DNA from: Acanthacorydalis orientalis | Lineage: Eukaryota; Arthropoda; Insecta; Megaloptera; Corydalidae | Direction of reading: 5' to 3' | NCBI GenBank assembly: GCA_034766995.1 | Contig: CM068313.1 | Coordinates: forward strand, 34,502,496 to 34,566,495 | DNA: 64,000 bases | Part shown: one piece after another, positions 23,040 through 35,940 of the stretch | Layout: every line of letters begins with the position of its first letter | Numbering within the stretch: position 1 is the first letter of the stretch | Translations under genes and position numbers: made by a program | Notes under the pieces: generated by a model | The model's input: only the letters and a program-made list of their open reading frames with translations | What the model was told of the DNA's origin: nothing | Databases searched by the model: none

Positions 23040-25152
23040 ATATAAATTAATAATTATTAATCACGATTAAACACACTATGCACATTTTATGTCAATTGAA
23101 TCAGTGCTAAAGAATGGAATGAAGAATGAAAATTCATTGATGGAATTGGTTTTAGTTACACTGACAAAAATATATTTATGTCAATCAATAAGTAATAATA
23201 CAGTTTCTGTAGATAAATTAAAAATAATATAAAATTTTGCAAAAAAATTTAGTTCCCAATTATAGTTTTGAAACTGACACTTTATGCACTTTCACAAATT
23301 AATCATTCCTCCTCATATACCAAATTCTTTTATGAATAATAAAAAATTGTTGAATTTTTTGACAAAACAAAATGTGGTGTATGTACAGTAATTGATTTTC
23401 AAGAAAAAATATTTGAATTTTTAGTAACATTTTATCTTAAAGTATCGCTATGTCAAATGCTGTTTGAAAAATTGAAACACTTACTTTGTAACTGAAACTA
23501 ATACAATTATTTGTGTTATAAATAGTAAGACATGCTATAAAAATATTTTTTTTGTAAAAAAACAAACATAAAAATAGAAGAGTATTAATAGAAAAAAAAT
23601 AAAGTACTGCGGAAAAAACTTCACAAAAAATTAATACTATGTGTGAATTGTGAGTTTGCGATAAAGTATAATAAAGCATGTATCTTACTTATTAAATCAC
23701 ACACGTATATGAATTTTATAGGGGAAGTGTAAATACAGTTTTGCACCCCTACGGTTATTTTGTTCTACGGCAGTTTATTGCAGACAGAGCTAAATAAACA
23801 CTTTCTCTATTTATATACGATTAATACGAACTTTTTTACAGTATCGATTTTATTGAGATTTTGTAATTTAAAATTTTTATACTTAAAAATATAAATATAA
23901 TAATCAAATATTCATTTTCGATTAAAATAAATTAAATTTCAATAAAAAAAGGAATATATATAGTTTAAATTTTGTAACAATACAATTCACAAAAATTTCT
24001 TATAAGATTCAGCACAAAATTTAATATTAATAACGTTACTTCCGAAATTTAAAATAAACTAATACATTCTTTACATTTTATTGTGATGTTTATACTTTTT
24101 TGTATAATTACATGTAAAATAGTAATTCAAATGTATTTAAAACATTTATTAGCACAGAGGAGCACGTGTACGTACGTAAGTCGTCTAATAAAATCAACAC
24201 AATAAATACGAGTGGAAAAAAACGAGCAATCAATAAAAAGCAATGCTTTTAGGATTAGCTTTTTGCTGCATTTGTTTATTCTTGCTTAATGGCACACGTA
24301 TTGTCTGAAAATTGTATATTGTCGTCTAAAAAGCAGTCCAATCCACTCGTCCCAGATTTATCCTAAAGCCAATTCAAGTGCTGTTGTGTACATGTAAAAT
24401 GTACCTAGTAGCACTCAGCTTAACTGCCATGTTTAATTCGCGTTGAATTCATTCCGTTCACATACAATTTCAATTTGGTGTGACACTTTTACGCTGATTC
24501 TATACAGCGCCCGTTGCAGCGTTTCTTAAATAGTAAATCTTTATTGCGAAATTCGATAGTGTACAGTGATATCAGATTACAAATGTATATTACATGAATT
24601 ATAAGTATTGCTTTTGATTCGAATCACGCACGAAAGAGGGCCTTTGAATAAAAACAATCCAAAAAAAATCTTTCCCTAAAAAAAACATTCTCGAGAAAAA
24701 AAAACATTACAAACTCACGTCGTTTTAAAGTCTAAAATAACTTGTATTACGCCCATTAACAGAATGAAATATATGGTTATATTATTAAAATATAATTATT
24801 ATCAATATCATTAAAAACACACACACACATACTCACGATAAAATATATAAATACATGTAGGCTTTAATATAAATAGAACACAGAATGCTTAATTAATACT
24901 TAGCAAAGAAACAGAGTATGTATTTATTTTTAACGCACATTCTTAATGCGTACGATACACTTTGATAACGAAAATTACAGACTTAATTAGTTTTAACTCA
25001 AAGTATTAATACATTTTTTTAATTATCATGTTGTCAGTTAAAAATAAACACGCACATTTTTTTGTTAATTAAGTTTACCTTCAATTTAATGCAGAATAGT
25101 ATTCTATATTATGCTTTGCATTAAATTGAAATATATACACACAAAGGTACAC

Positions 25153-25203
<51 letters not shown>

Positions 25204-26200
25204 TGTATGTCAGTGTGTATGTGTGTTTGCGTGCGCCTCTACTTATTTTACGTTACATGTATAAAATTAACATTAATAATAAAGTATTATTTATAAAGTA
25301 CATGTTTTAAAATTATACATTGAAAGAAAAATATACAATGAGATTTGACAGTTCAAACCACTATTGGAAATATAAATATTTTTTTCTAAGAATAACATGC
25401 ATCTACTATTACCCCTTAATTTCTATAAAATTGCTATAATCGATCAAATATGAATATTACTGAATGATACGTTCGAATTCAATCCGATTAAATACTAATT
25501 AAACAATAAAAGCTCACTTAATTTTGTAACGGCAAAAACGACCAGTAGTTATAAACTTAAAAAAGTGACCACTTTACGTCTACTATAATTATATCATATA
25601 CAACACAACACCCGACTCAGTAGAAAATTTAATACAATATATTAAAATGTATGAGGCATAAGTTACTGAAAATTTAATTACAAACATTTTTTAATTTCTT
25701 TTTTTTAATACTGAAGTAATTTTGTTCAAATTTATTAAAATAGCAATACGGTATCCTACTATATTCACCTTAATACCCTATTAAAAATATATAGACGTAG
25801 GGGAAAATATTTCTTTGTGAAATAGTAAAAACAACCCTTACACGCGTACAGGTTTTTATTATATGCGACGAAGAATTGTTTCAATGGATTATTAAACATA
25901 TAATATATTTAATATATTAAAGAAAATGGGCCGTAGACGTTTATAATGATTTAAATTGACAAAAAATTGTATAAATGTAAAGTATGAAATTATTTAACGT
26001 TTTCATTTAGTGTATATATATATACCAAGAACAGAACCATGACCTGTATAAATAACCATGACTCGTACCAAGAAAACGTACAGGTTTTATTACATTCCCA
26101 AAACTAATGGAATAACGTTTCTAATATTTAAATATTAGATACGTACGTTATTTCTTTAGAGCAAAACGAAGATAAAAACGGTAACAACTCTGGATACATA
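23040..26200. other. Gene-free stretch with one mixed-composition segment
   Basis: About 24160-24560 has balanced composition with GGATTAG, TCAAGTGC and CGTACGTAAG words and a short palindrome around AAAAGCAATGCTTTT. It carries no frame worth calling and may be conserved non-coding DNA. The rest is A+T-rich and featureless. Confidence 0.45.
25159..25203. repeat. (AT)n(AG)n compound microsatellite
   Basis: AT array of 26 bp followed by an AG array of 19 bp, then a TG-rich tail to about 25235. Confidence 0.96.
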
Positions 26201-26213
26201 TTGTATTTTTATC

Positions 26214-26650
26214 ATGCGCCCACTTTTCAATATAAAGTATTACAGTGTGAGTATAGTCGAAGGTGTAGAGGGTAGCTCTAGCTTCGAACAGCTATATAGC
26301 TACTGGCCACAGCCAGAGTTAGTAGCAGACAGATATACTACATTTGAGGTATTCTTTCCGCTTCACACATGTATCAGTGTATTGGACGGAAGAGGTGTGC
26401 GGGACGAGAGATGGACGACTAGGCGAGTGGGAGTCTATAGGTGGTCGTCCCAGTCTCCTACATCGACGCGATCTGGCATACATAAAAGTAATAACTGGCG
26501 CAGGCTGAAGTCCGAGGGATTGGAAAGCAATTTCAGCGGCGGTCATGGGGTGAAGTTCTCTCTTCGCCCGCTGTCACGACAACGCGTTTTCGAAGGAAAG
26601 GTGATCGCAGACACGACGGTCATGTCCTCCATGTGACGTGATGCATCCGC
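26214..26650 (+). other. G+C-rich island with a 140-codon open frame
   Basis: About 430 bp of near-balanced composition. A frame from ATG 26214 to TGA 26634-26636 stays open for 140 codons, but residue use (many Arg, Ser, Trp; no domain) does not resemble a known protein, and the opposite strand is also open for 75 codons. A TATAAAG at about 26230 and GTATCAGTGT at 26371-26380 (initiator core TCAGT with A at 26376) followed by GGACGA at 26402-26407 look like arthropod core-promoter words. The latter begins at +27, one base short of the strict DPE position. A promoter/5' leader or an exon are both possible. Confidence 0.25.
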
Positions 26651-26659
26651 GTATTGAAA

Positions 26660-26832
26660 TTCTTTCAAACGTCATAGTTGTGTTCCTGTGTCATTTACGA
26701 ATATGCGCAAAAACAATTATCCATTACGACTGATGATGTTATTTCAAATACAGTGTGAATCGCATCTGAACCACATTATATATTTTTCAATTGAATATAA
26801 TTTGTGAACTAAGTATGAATGTTCTCTCCCCA

Positions 26833-26869
<37 letters not shown>

Positions 26870-27980
26870 ACAGAAAAGTATAAATTTTACTCGGTATACT
26901 TCAATAAATAAATTTTATTGAAACAAACTCATCAAACATTATAAAAATTCCTACAAAACATTTTAACTAAAGTTCGTATGAAAAATATTTCTGCAGTAGT
27001 TTTAGTTACATAAATCAATTTTAAGGAAATTATCCATTAGAATATGAGGATGATCAAATATTAAAAAAACATGTTACTACATATATCAGTAAAAAGTGAA
27101 CCAAAGATATTGATGTTACGTTACGCTAAAATAAATACACAGCTTTATACAATATATAAAATCTCTCCTTTGAAATTATCACAGAACTCATATAAGAAAG
27201 GGGGATGTGTGAACGAACTATCCATTTTTTATATAAAAAAATAATTAATCAATTGAAATAAGATCTGTTATAAATCACCATAATCGTTTCACAACTATTT
27301 AAAACAATGATAGACAATTACAGTATTACACAGCTAAACAGTCTATCTAAACTCAATAAGTTTTCAATAATAAAATCGATTTTCCAAAAATGTGATAAGA
27401 CCCAGTATGGAAATAATTTTAAAATAACTTCAACGAATTAACTCTTAACATCAGTTTTCATAAGAATTGAAAACACAATACTCTTCAGTGCATTCTTACC
27501 AGAAAAATGTATATTATAGAAAGATTCTAATTTGAAACTAATCATATTTTAATAAAATATCAAAAATTAATAATGTAAAAGAAGTGCTGATTCTTCAAAT
27601 ACGCTTTAAACTGCCATAAATTATTAAATAAATATCTACATTACTTATTTAAGCTAGCCTTTTTGTACTTTAGAAAATAATTGAAATATAACACGTATCG
27701 GTCACTTTTTCTTCGAAGAAATCACTATTACATATCCTCTGACTGACGAAAAATGAAAGAGATAAGTCCTCACAAATGTTCTTAAACCATAGAAAAGATA
27801 ATCTTATTTTCATTTGTCGGAAAATCATCAGTCATAAAAAATCAAATGTATCAATAACAAAAACAACAATAACCAAAAAAAAAAGAAATAAAGAAAACGA
27901 CCATGTAAACAAGTCTCAATATATATGCAGTTATTGTAAAATTTCCAGCGAAACACACTACCCTAAACGGATGAAAAGAA
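26660..27980. other. Gene-free A+T-rich stretch
   Basis: One TA array; otherwise nothing recognised. The open frames at 27776-28087 (plus) and 27851-28045 (minus) overlap each other and are lysine-rich chance frames. Confidence 0.5.
26837..26863. repeat. (AT)n microsatellite
   Basis: 27 bp. Confidence 0.95.
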
Positions 27981-27989
27981 AAATAGGTG

Positions 27990-28222
27990 AGGCGGGGGGT
28001 CGGAACACAACAGACCCCTGTTTCTATTACATTAGTCTGAAGCATATCAAATCGCCCCGTGCCCGGCCGCAGAGCGCTGCGCTGTAGTGGGGGATCGCGG
28101 GGCGAACGACACCCCCTTCGGACCGTCGCGCGGCGCTACCGCTGACTTATATCCGGTTTACAGTCCGACTGTTCTGACGTGACCGCTGTCAGAAATCGTT
28201 TATTTATTGTCACCGAGCGGCG
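27990..28222 (+). promoter_or_regulatory. Candidate promoter and non-coding first exon with splice donor
   Basis: CpG-containing G+C-rich segment (e.g. CCCCGTGCCCGGCCGCAGAGC, then TCGCGGGGCGAACG and GTCGCGCGGCGC) followed by TTTACAGTCCGAC (initiator-like, A at 28162), a short leader without ATG, and GAGCGGCG|GTAAGTTG, a consensus 5' splice site with GT at 28223-28224. This order fits a plus-strand transcription start with a short non-coding first exon ending at 28222. No TATA box sits 25-30 bp upstream of the initiator-like site. The downstream exon is not identified, and the intron may run beyond the window. Confidence 0.35.
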
Positions 28223-29495
28223 GTAAGTTGAATGTCGTATTTTGCTTGACGTAAATACGTGTCACACTGGTTACGAACTGATATTAATCATGATATTAAG
28301 GATGTGGTTTATACAATTTGGAAGTGTGAGTAAGTACTATTATTTAGGATTATTCTTTTATCAATTTTGCATTTAAATGTCGGACAGTTTATCATCTACT
28401 TTTAAACTCGTGCGTTTATATGTGTTTGAGTACATTAATAAATAACTAAATACTTACATATATACATAACTTCCTAGAAAGATATACACACAGCGGTTCA
28501 AGACAACAATTTGCTTCAAATCGTCGAAATTGCATTAATCGCTTGAGTGTCTATAATTTTTTGCACGCTTAAAACTAAAATAAAATACCAATAAACATTA
28601 ATATAAAAAATAAAAATATCGATATATTAACTATATTAACCAATAGAGTTATTGTTCAGTAATTATTTAAAGAGAACACTTATTTAACATTTTGACAACA
28701 TTTCTTACATCGAAATTGTAATTTTTTAATAATAATAAATTCGAAGTAAAATAATAATTAAAATTGATGTACTGTCCATTTTATCTTTTTATAGTTCATA
28801 AGTCTGAACTTTATTTAAAAAATAAATCGAAACAAATATTTTTTTACTTATTTTAACAAGTACTGTCCTCGGTCAGTTAAAAAAGTTCAGTTGAACAAGG
28901 TACAACTGAAGTCTAATATACGAGATAAGTTTAATCGAAAACAAATAGTATGTCACGCATCACTTTAATTGATTTTTTATTAAATCCTTGTAATAAAAAA
29001 AACTACAAATAAATCAATAAATAATGTTAAAAACAAATTGAACGTAAAGCGAGTTTATATTTTTGATAAACGCTTTTTATACAAAATAGTTTCCTTTGAT
29101 TGAACTGAAAAGCTTGCCAAACATTGGATTAATGTCACAAAAAAAGTACTTCCCAAATAGTGAAAATACAAACATCTAAAATTAAATGTGTTGTTACAAG
29201 TCAATAAAGGGATGCTTTTATAAGCACTCTCAAGCTCCGCTAGCTAAACGAAATGAAACGACATAACAGTACTGGCATAAATAAAATTGCTCCGCACAAT
29301 AAATAATAATAATCGATCCAAGTAAGATCCAGAACTTTCAAATATGTGAGTCACGAGAACCTCTTAGAAATGTTTAGCAGTCACAGTAGAGAGTGTTTCC
29401 TGGTTCAATGAAATGATAAATGTATTTTTTGTTTTCATTTTAAACTGAGGATTATTTAACGATTTAAATTTAAATAAACTAACACTCAAATATTG

Positions 29496-29501
29496 CACAC
29501 G

Positions 29502-29573
<72 letters not shown>
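29496..29573. repeat. (CA)n(TA)n compound microsatellite
   Basis: CA array of 24 bp followed by TA with one GTA interruption; 78 bp in all. Confidence 0.97.
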
Positions 29574-30760
29574 ATCAGTCCATTGTATATAAATGAAAAG
29601 TAAGTTTGAATGTCTACCGCAACCTTAACTGAAAAATAATACTCTTACACACAACACTCGTATATCGGCAAGATCTGTAGATATAGCAATAGTTTAATTA
29701 TAATTCTTGAACAGCTAATTCTTTTCACTAATAGCGTATTAAACAAAGTCGATATTCAGGGAAAACACAAAAAATATCTCTCATAAAAAAATGAAACGCA
29801 GGGCACACACATGCTCACTGATACAAAAATAATACATCAGTAATTGGATTCATTTATGTATAAGTTAGAAAAGGACACGCAAGCCGAAGCAATAGAAAAT
29901 AAGGAGGGAGATAAGCTTTAAATGGAATTAAGGGGTTCGGGGGGCGACGAGTTGAAACGGTACAGCAGTACAATACGTATTTGTGATGCGTACAGTTTCT
30001 TAATTTACTTTTTAATTGGATGAGAAAAGGGTGTATCACGGTCTATTGTGCTATGATTGAAGGCTTTGTTTGATCGTATGTTTTCAGTGTGTACGTTGAT
30101 AATAAGAGACGAGGACACTTGACGTTAACGAACAACCATTTTTAGAAATCTTTGCATTCGTTTGTGTAATTTAATTATACTGCTACTACAGCTGCACAAC
30201 TAAGACTTCGTTTTAGTCAAATTATGAAGTATCATGTTTTCGTACGGAGTACTTATTCCATTTTAAACTTTAAACCGGTTATTAGTATTTGTTTTCATGT
30301 AAAATGAAAGGAGCATTTTCTATTTTGTAATGTGAGCGAATGTGTATTTTTTTTAATTTCTCTTCAGTTGTAAAAATTAACTATCAATACCATTCACTTA
30401 CATTTTCATGAAAAACATGTAGAAATATCATATTCATCGTTTCTTTTCCGGAAAGTAAAAAATAATCATATTAAAAAATAACTTCATTACATCAAATAAA
30501 ACAAAACCATTAAACATGTTCCAAAGTATTCATCCAGTTACATCTTTCATTGCCTGTGATTATTCTATACAACATAATATTTTGTAAAATGATGATACTA
30601 TACAATACAGTATAAAAGAGATATAATTTCGATTTTCAATAGTTCTAAATACGGTCATTTAATTTCCAATTTCCGGGAAATCTGCTACATTTACATCAAT
30701 AATAATAAATGTAGTTTCAGTTAATCTACAGAATAATGACATTTCAATTTATATAATAAT

Positions 30761-30763
<3 letters not shown>

Positions 30764-30807
<44 letters not shown>
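30764..30807. repeat. (AT)n microsatellite
   Basis: 44 bp. Confidence 0.97.
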
Positions 30808-30811
<4 letters not shown>

Positions 30812-31037
30812 CTATATTTTATAAATCACATATTGGTACTTTTCGATTAACAAATTGGTCTTTACCATCAATGAATAAAACACAATGAACTATGCTGTTA
30901 AACACTACTAAAAATAATATAACAATGTTGTTATTGTATCAGTGTTTTATTTTCATCTTCCCGAAATATTTTTATTTTCAACCATAACGTAAAGTTTAAA
31001 ATATTAACTCGTTTCTGTGTATACTTAGGTGTGTTTG

Positions 31038-31043
<6 letters not shown>

Positions 31044-31111
<68 letters not shown>
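31044..31111. repeat. (TA)n(GA)n compound microsatellite
   Basis: TA array of 39 bp followed by a GA array of about 29 bp, the longest GA run in the window. Confidence 0.97.
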
Positions 31112-31114
<3 letters not shown>

Positions 31115-31905
31115 TATTTCAAATAAAAAAGAATATGTGATGTGATACTTTATAAATGAATTCATTTTATTTGTTTCATTTTTACTATCCGAGATGTCAG
31201 TCGCCTGATGTTAAGATTAAAATAAAGACACAGCCAAACAAAAAAATACAAAAATAATATAAAAACATCTCTAGACAACAATTCCTAGGTGATACGATAT
31301 TCATTTAAAAAAAGGGAAGATACACGTATTTTAATATACGATTTACGACCAATCGCTTTTAAATTATGCTATTAATGCAACACCGCACCAAATGAATCAT
31401 TATATGAAGACCACAGTGAACCGGTTTTTTTCGTTGCATCGTGATTTGAAAAGGACGGATGATTATCATCGCTATAGTTCAATTTAAGTGCAACTCTCCG
31501 TTTTAATTGTGTGATGATGGGTACAAAGACATGTTTTTAATTATTGATTTTAATTGGAGCATTTATTTTCAATCCCTGTTGTGTCTAGATCTGTTTAATT
31601 GATTTTTCTTTGTAGACACTGAATGCAGACGGAAATTTGATGAGTGAATTTGTATATTCATTAAAATTTTTATTTAAACCACTACGTTCATGCATTATGC
31701 ATGTATTGTATAAATGTATTCACGAATATGTATACAACATCTTCTTCGATATTTTAATCAGTTCAAAATTAATTACAAATTATAGTCACGAATCCATTAA
31801 CAGAAGACGAAAGATTTAATTTGAAAAATGCTAGTACGGTAATTGATGTTATCGGTCGTAGCTTTGAAACGTATAAAATATATACAACTATATTCAATGC
31901 ACATG

Positions 31906-31931
31906 TATATATATATATATATATATATATA
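31906..31931. repeat. (TA)n microsatellite
   Basis: 26 bp. Confidence 0.94.
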
Positions 31932-33539
31932 ATAACTTATTTTCTTATACAATCCAATGTATTGTTATAAATTAGATTTTATGTAATTTACTCAATGTAT
32001 TATTTTATTGTACATATTAAAAGTCTTTATTTTAAGTTATAGCATAACGCTATTAATATCTAAGTCAATCGAGTATTAAAAGGAATTTCTCAGTGAATAA
32101 TAGCATATATTCCAAGTTTAAACTCAACATTGATAAACAATTTAATATAGTGATTAAATTATGACTATTTCAATATTCATTTATGCAATGTAAACAAAAC
32201 TAAAATAATGTATAAAAGTTTTAAATTTCATTCAAATTAAATACAGAAAAGTAAAAGTTTTAATGCTAAATTAGATATGGAATGAAAGTAATAACATAAT
32301 TACTAGTCAAATCAAATACTTTTTTATTAAAGTATATATTTGGGTTAGTAGTAAAACATATAAAAATACAAGTAAAATATTACAATCGACACTAAAATGT
32401 ATACTTTTTCAGACGTTTCTGGAAAAAAATTAATCCAATCTAAAGAAAATTAATTTCTTCTTTTTTTATTGAGACCATATTTAAATTTGCTGAAGGTGGT
32501 TCTATTAAGAATTTATATTATTTTTTTAGAATACCATGTGATCCAATGGAAGAAGAAAAATTGCAAAATTATTATTAAAATTTGCTAAGTTCGACCTGTT
32601 TAATGAAAAAAAAAAGAATATTTTGGAATTCGTATAAAATGAACAAAAAGTGAGAAAAGTGAAGAGCGAAAGTAATGTTAAAAAAAGAAACATATAAAAG
32701 GAAAAAATACATTTAAAGGAAACATTCTCGTCAACTACTTTTTTAATTTAAAATAAAAAAAACTGATTGCTTTTGGTACCTAGCGAGGGAAAATTTTATA
32801 TTTCTACAAGAGCTCTTCTTGGATATTCTTTTACCTGTAATTCGCTCATTAGATCAGGTAATACGAAAATATGAAAATATATTAAAAATTGGAAATTAAA
32901 TATTCGTCATTATACTTAATATTACTTTCAAACAATGCTAACTTAACATGAAGTACAAATTTTACAATTCTACAAAAAATATTATTAAGTATAAATTAAA
33001 CACAATCTTAAGAAAACCGTCAAATAGATAATTTTGTGCACATGCCATATATTACAGTTGAAAATTTTATATGTGCCACTGATATTATTAGTCAGTTTCC
33101 ATTTTATTTTATACATCTGTACCAATCTCGTAAACATTTCTATTGGAGTTATAAATTTTCATCTCGCAACAAATATTTACAGAATAATTATAATAAAACC
33201 CATACACTTTAATTGTATGGATCTTTGTTGTTCTGTTACCCTTCGTATGTCGATATATATATTTTTATTCAATGATGTATTGTTAATGTAAGTGTATCAA
33301 AATAAATAGATTTCACAAGACAAAACAAACTGTATAACAAATAACATACGGTCTTCCACATACTATAAATTATGTAATCAAAACTAATGCTCTGCATCTA
33401 CACCCCACAAAGAAAGCAATCTAATATAATCAACAAAAAAAAAAAACGGCAAATAATGATTCACGGTAATGCAAACAAACTATTCTATTTCGCCAGTGGG
33501 TCTAATGCAAAACCATCAATACATTAATTTAAAACGGGA

Positions 33540-33850
33540 TATCCATCTCTGTCCGACGCACGCGCGCCCTATACCGTTCATCAGAGTTCCAGTTAACGTT
33601 CATAATTGGCTCGATTTGAAAAACCTAATTGATTATTAAATATTTATATACACTAGTGGCTAGATATTGTTAAAGCCGTGCTAATAAAACAGTGCGACGG
33701 TGGCTCCCATGAATAATAGCGGCCGGTCGCGAAACGAGACGCATCCGACCAATGCGAATCGTGGACATCGGCCACCGTCGGCAGTCGCCGCCGCGGGCTC
33801 AACACTCGATTGGTCCGCGTTGTTCGCCTGTTTTATTTTAGCCGGATAAT
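33540..33850. promoter_or_regulatory. G+C-rich island with opposed CCAAT boxes
   Basis: The core is 33690-33845. It carries CCAAT on the plus strand (33749-33753) and on the minus strand (ATTGG at 33809-33813), and a perfect 10-bp inverted repeat, CGACGGTGGC at 33695-33704 with its complement at 33771-33780. CpG-rich words such as GCGGCCGGTCGCG and GTCGCCGCCGCGGGC occur between. The left shoulder has GTCCGACGCACGCGCGCCC. The arrangement suits a promoter, perhaps bidirectional. A pyrimidine-rich AG (GTTTTATTTTAG, ending 33841) would also fit a 3' splice site. No flanking coding frame is recognised. Confidence 0.35.
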
Positions 33851-33859
33851 TGCATTCGT

Positions 33860-35190
33860 TCTTTCGTTAAAATTGTTTCAATTAAGCGAAATTAGATTTA
33901 AATTAAAACAGTTTAATTGATTTTTTTTAAATATTTATATACGCGCACGCTGATGATGAACATTGTCGATTCGATGGATGCTGGATTGCAGATGCTTTAT
34001 TGTTTTATGTGTTATTTTATTCCGTGTCCACGTACACACACACACACACATTGTGTTTGTATTTCTATCATAGCGCAGACTAATTTAATTTTCGAACTGG
34101 ATTGCACAAATTAAATACAAAATAGAATAAATATCTCAGATGTTAATCGATACTCTAACGATTTCAGGAAGTCGAAAACATCTAGCAGTGACTCGCGGCT
34201 AACAACATACACCATATGTTCGGGAAAAAATTAACTTTAAGAAATGTTTATAGAATTTGAAGAGAAAATATTTCGATTAAAAATATTTAATATATTAGCA
34301 TCTGTTTTTAGTAACGGCAGAAAAGTGTTACTTCTAAAATACAAAAAATAAGATATTTAATTCATATAAAAAACAATATCACGTCCATTTAGGACAAAAG
34401 ACATCCAGTAGCAGACGTTTTATTAATAAATAAATTATCAGGTACTATAAGATATTTTTTTAATATTTTTTTAAAACAAATATATGGGAAAAAAACAACT
34501 ATCTCAGAGTGTAACACTTCAATTCATTCTAAACTTACGTACTTCTATTGAAAATAGAATATTAAACTACAACTCTTACTCTAATTTTATAGTTACGATT
34601 ATTGTTATCTCTACAAGATAAAATGATTATTTGATCAAATTTCTCCCATGTCAAACGTCCATGAAACGTTTTAAATATATAAACTATTATTGAAAGGTGT
34701 ATTTTTTTACTCAACTAAACAATTCCAGCTATTTCGACATTATTTCACTTGGACTATTCAGATTATAATATTTCTTAAATAGGAAACGACCAAATTTCCT
34801 CTGTACGTGTTCGACATGCCCCACTTTACAAATACTCTTTGGATCTCACACACTACTACAGTACTCCAATACATATATCAGTATCATTATGGAAGCTCCA
34901 TGTTTTACTTTTATATTATACCGTTTTCTCTACAAAATTTAACCTTTAAGAGCTTTACTTCTGATAATAATCACATCAGAATTAAAAGCATATACTATAA
35001 AATCTTCTTAAAATAATTATGATATAGATAAGAGATAACTAAATCTCGACATAACTAGGATATATTTTTTGAATAATCAAATAATGTAATTGATTTATAT
35101 TCAATAATTCACTTTCATAAAAAAATAAATATAAATTACTTAGCAAAGTATCATTTTTAGACACTTAAGGTACAAACAATTATACTTTAA
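33860..35190. other. Gene-free A+T-rich stretch
   Basis: One CA array. Open frames at 33917-34114 and 34807-35016 have no supporting signal. Confidence 0.55.
34034..34051. repeat. (CA)n microsatellite
   Basis: 18 bp CA array. Confidence 0.9.
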
Positions 35191-35197
35191 AATTTTA

Positions 35198-35562
35198 TAT
35201 TAGGTTTGTCGAAAAAGAATTTGGTTTTATGGCACCTTCAAATTCATATACATTTTTTAATTTAAGTGTTCAAGAAGTGCTGGATGACCAACGCCTAACT
35301 TTGTGCACGTTCTCGAATTATTGTGCGTAGTTCTGTCTTAACTGACACCTTCAGTTGGTCATTATGAACTGAAGAAGGACGTTTGAGACCTTCTTCATCT
35401 TCAAGGCTCTCGTCTCCAGTACGAAATTTTTAAAACCGCCATTGAACCGTACGTTCCTTAATAACACCCACACCAAAAGCATCATTTAGTTTACAAGCAG
35501 TTTCTGATGCTTTACTATTTTCAACTCATACAAAAAATTGCTCTTATTTATTTCTTTTCCAT
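35198..35562 (-). pseudogene. Mariner transposase N-terminal fragment with one terminal repeat
   Basis: Mariner elements move by cut and paste; the transposase N-terminus holds paired helix-turn-helix domains that bind the ends. On the minus strand the remnant starts at ATG (35560-35562) with MEKK, stop, IRAIF, then reads KLNDAFGVGVIKERTVQWRF and, after a small gap, GDESLEDEEGLKRPSSVHND, QLKVSV and RTIIRE. These match the HTH region and the linker GDxSLEDE..GRPS of irritans-type mariner transposases. Several in-frame stops (35560-35500) and a frameshift break it. The whole DDE catalytic domain is absent: about 60 bp after the HTH region comes TTAGGTTTGTCGAAAAAG (35200-35217), which looks like the outer end, preceded by TA (35198-35199) as expected for a TA target. 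So this copy lost its catalytic half by deletion. Confidence 0.75.
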
Positions 35563-35895
35563 CTTAAATTCAATAGCCCAGTTAGAAGTAAAATTAATAA
35601 TAAAACCACAGTCGATGTTACCAAAATATAGACCGGAAAATGTACTTTAAAATGATTTAGCATGAACATGATGAAATGACACTTTCATTGAAAAATTAAA
35701 AAATTGACGTTAGAGTTCAGAAAACAAAAACTACAATTATTTTCTTACAAACACGTACGAAAAATGGAAAAATGTAACAATGATATGAAAAAAAAGACTT
35801 GTAATAAAAAATACAATAGACCATAACAAAATATATGTAAGTAGAATAATGAAATACGACTCTAAAAAACGTGACAACACCCTAATTGTATTGGG

Positions 35896-35940
35896 AAAAA
35901 AAACATTGAGAAAATGTCACATTTTCTCAATGTTTTTTTT
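35896..35940. repeat. Perfect 45-bp palindrome
   Basis: 22-bp arms (eight A then CATTGAGAAAATGT; exact complement at 35919-35940) around a single C at 35918. It overlaps at its right edge a second small hairpin, TGAGATT-gtca-AATCTCA (35940-35957). Confidence 0.95.

Larger units (their letters stand above)
28240..33530. other. Gene-free A+T-rich stretch
   Basis: No gene recognised. Modestly mixed DNA at about 29860-30130, including GGGGTTCGGGGGGCGACGAG, has a broken plus-strand frame with one internal stop and a 61-codon minus-strand frame, neither persuasive. The rest is A+T-rich with four arrays. Confidence 0.5.

Noticed and set aside
1200..24200. Isolated GTAAGT words (e.g. 1221, 12011, 20905, 24175)
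   Set aside because: The word is frequent by chance here; without a coding-like or G+C-rich exon to the left it is not evidence for splicing.
29860..30060. Plus-strand frame MYKLEKDTQAEAIENKEGD
   Set aside because: Stops after 21 codons and only continues past an in-frame stop; no splice signals.
33540..33850. hAT-type element at the 33.7-kb island because of its inverted repeat
   Set aside because: The 10-bp arms are internal, lack terminal CAG-type ends and no target duplication flanks them.
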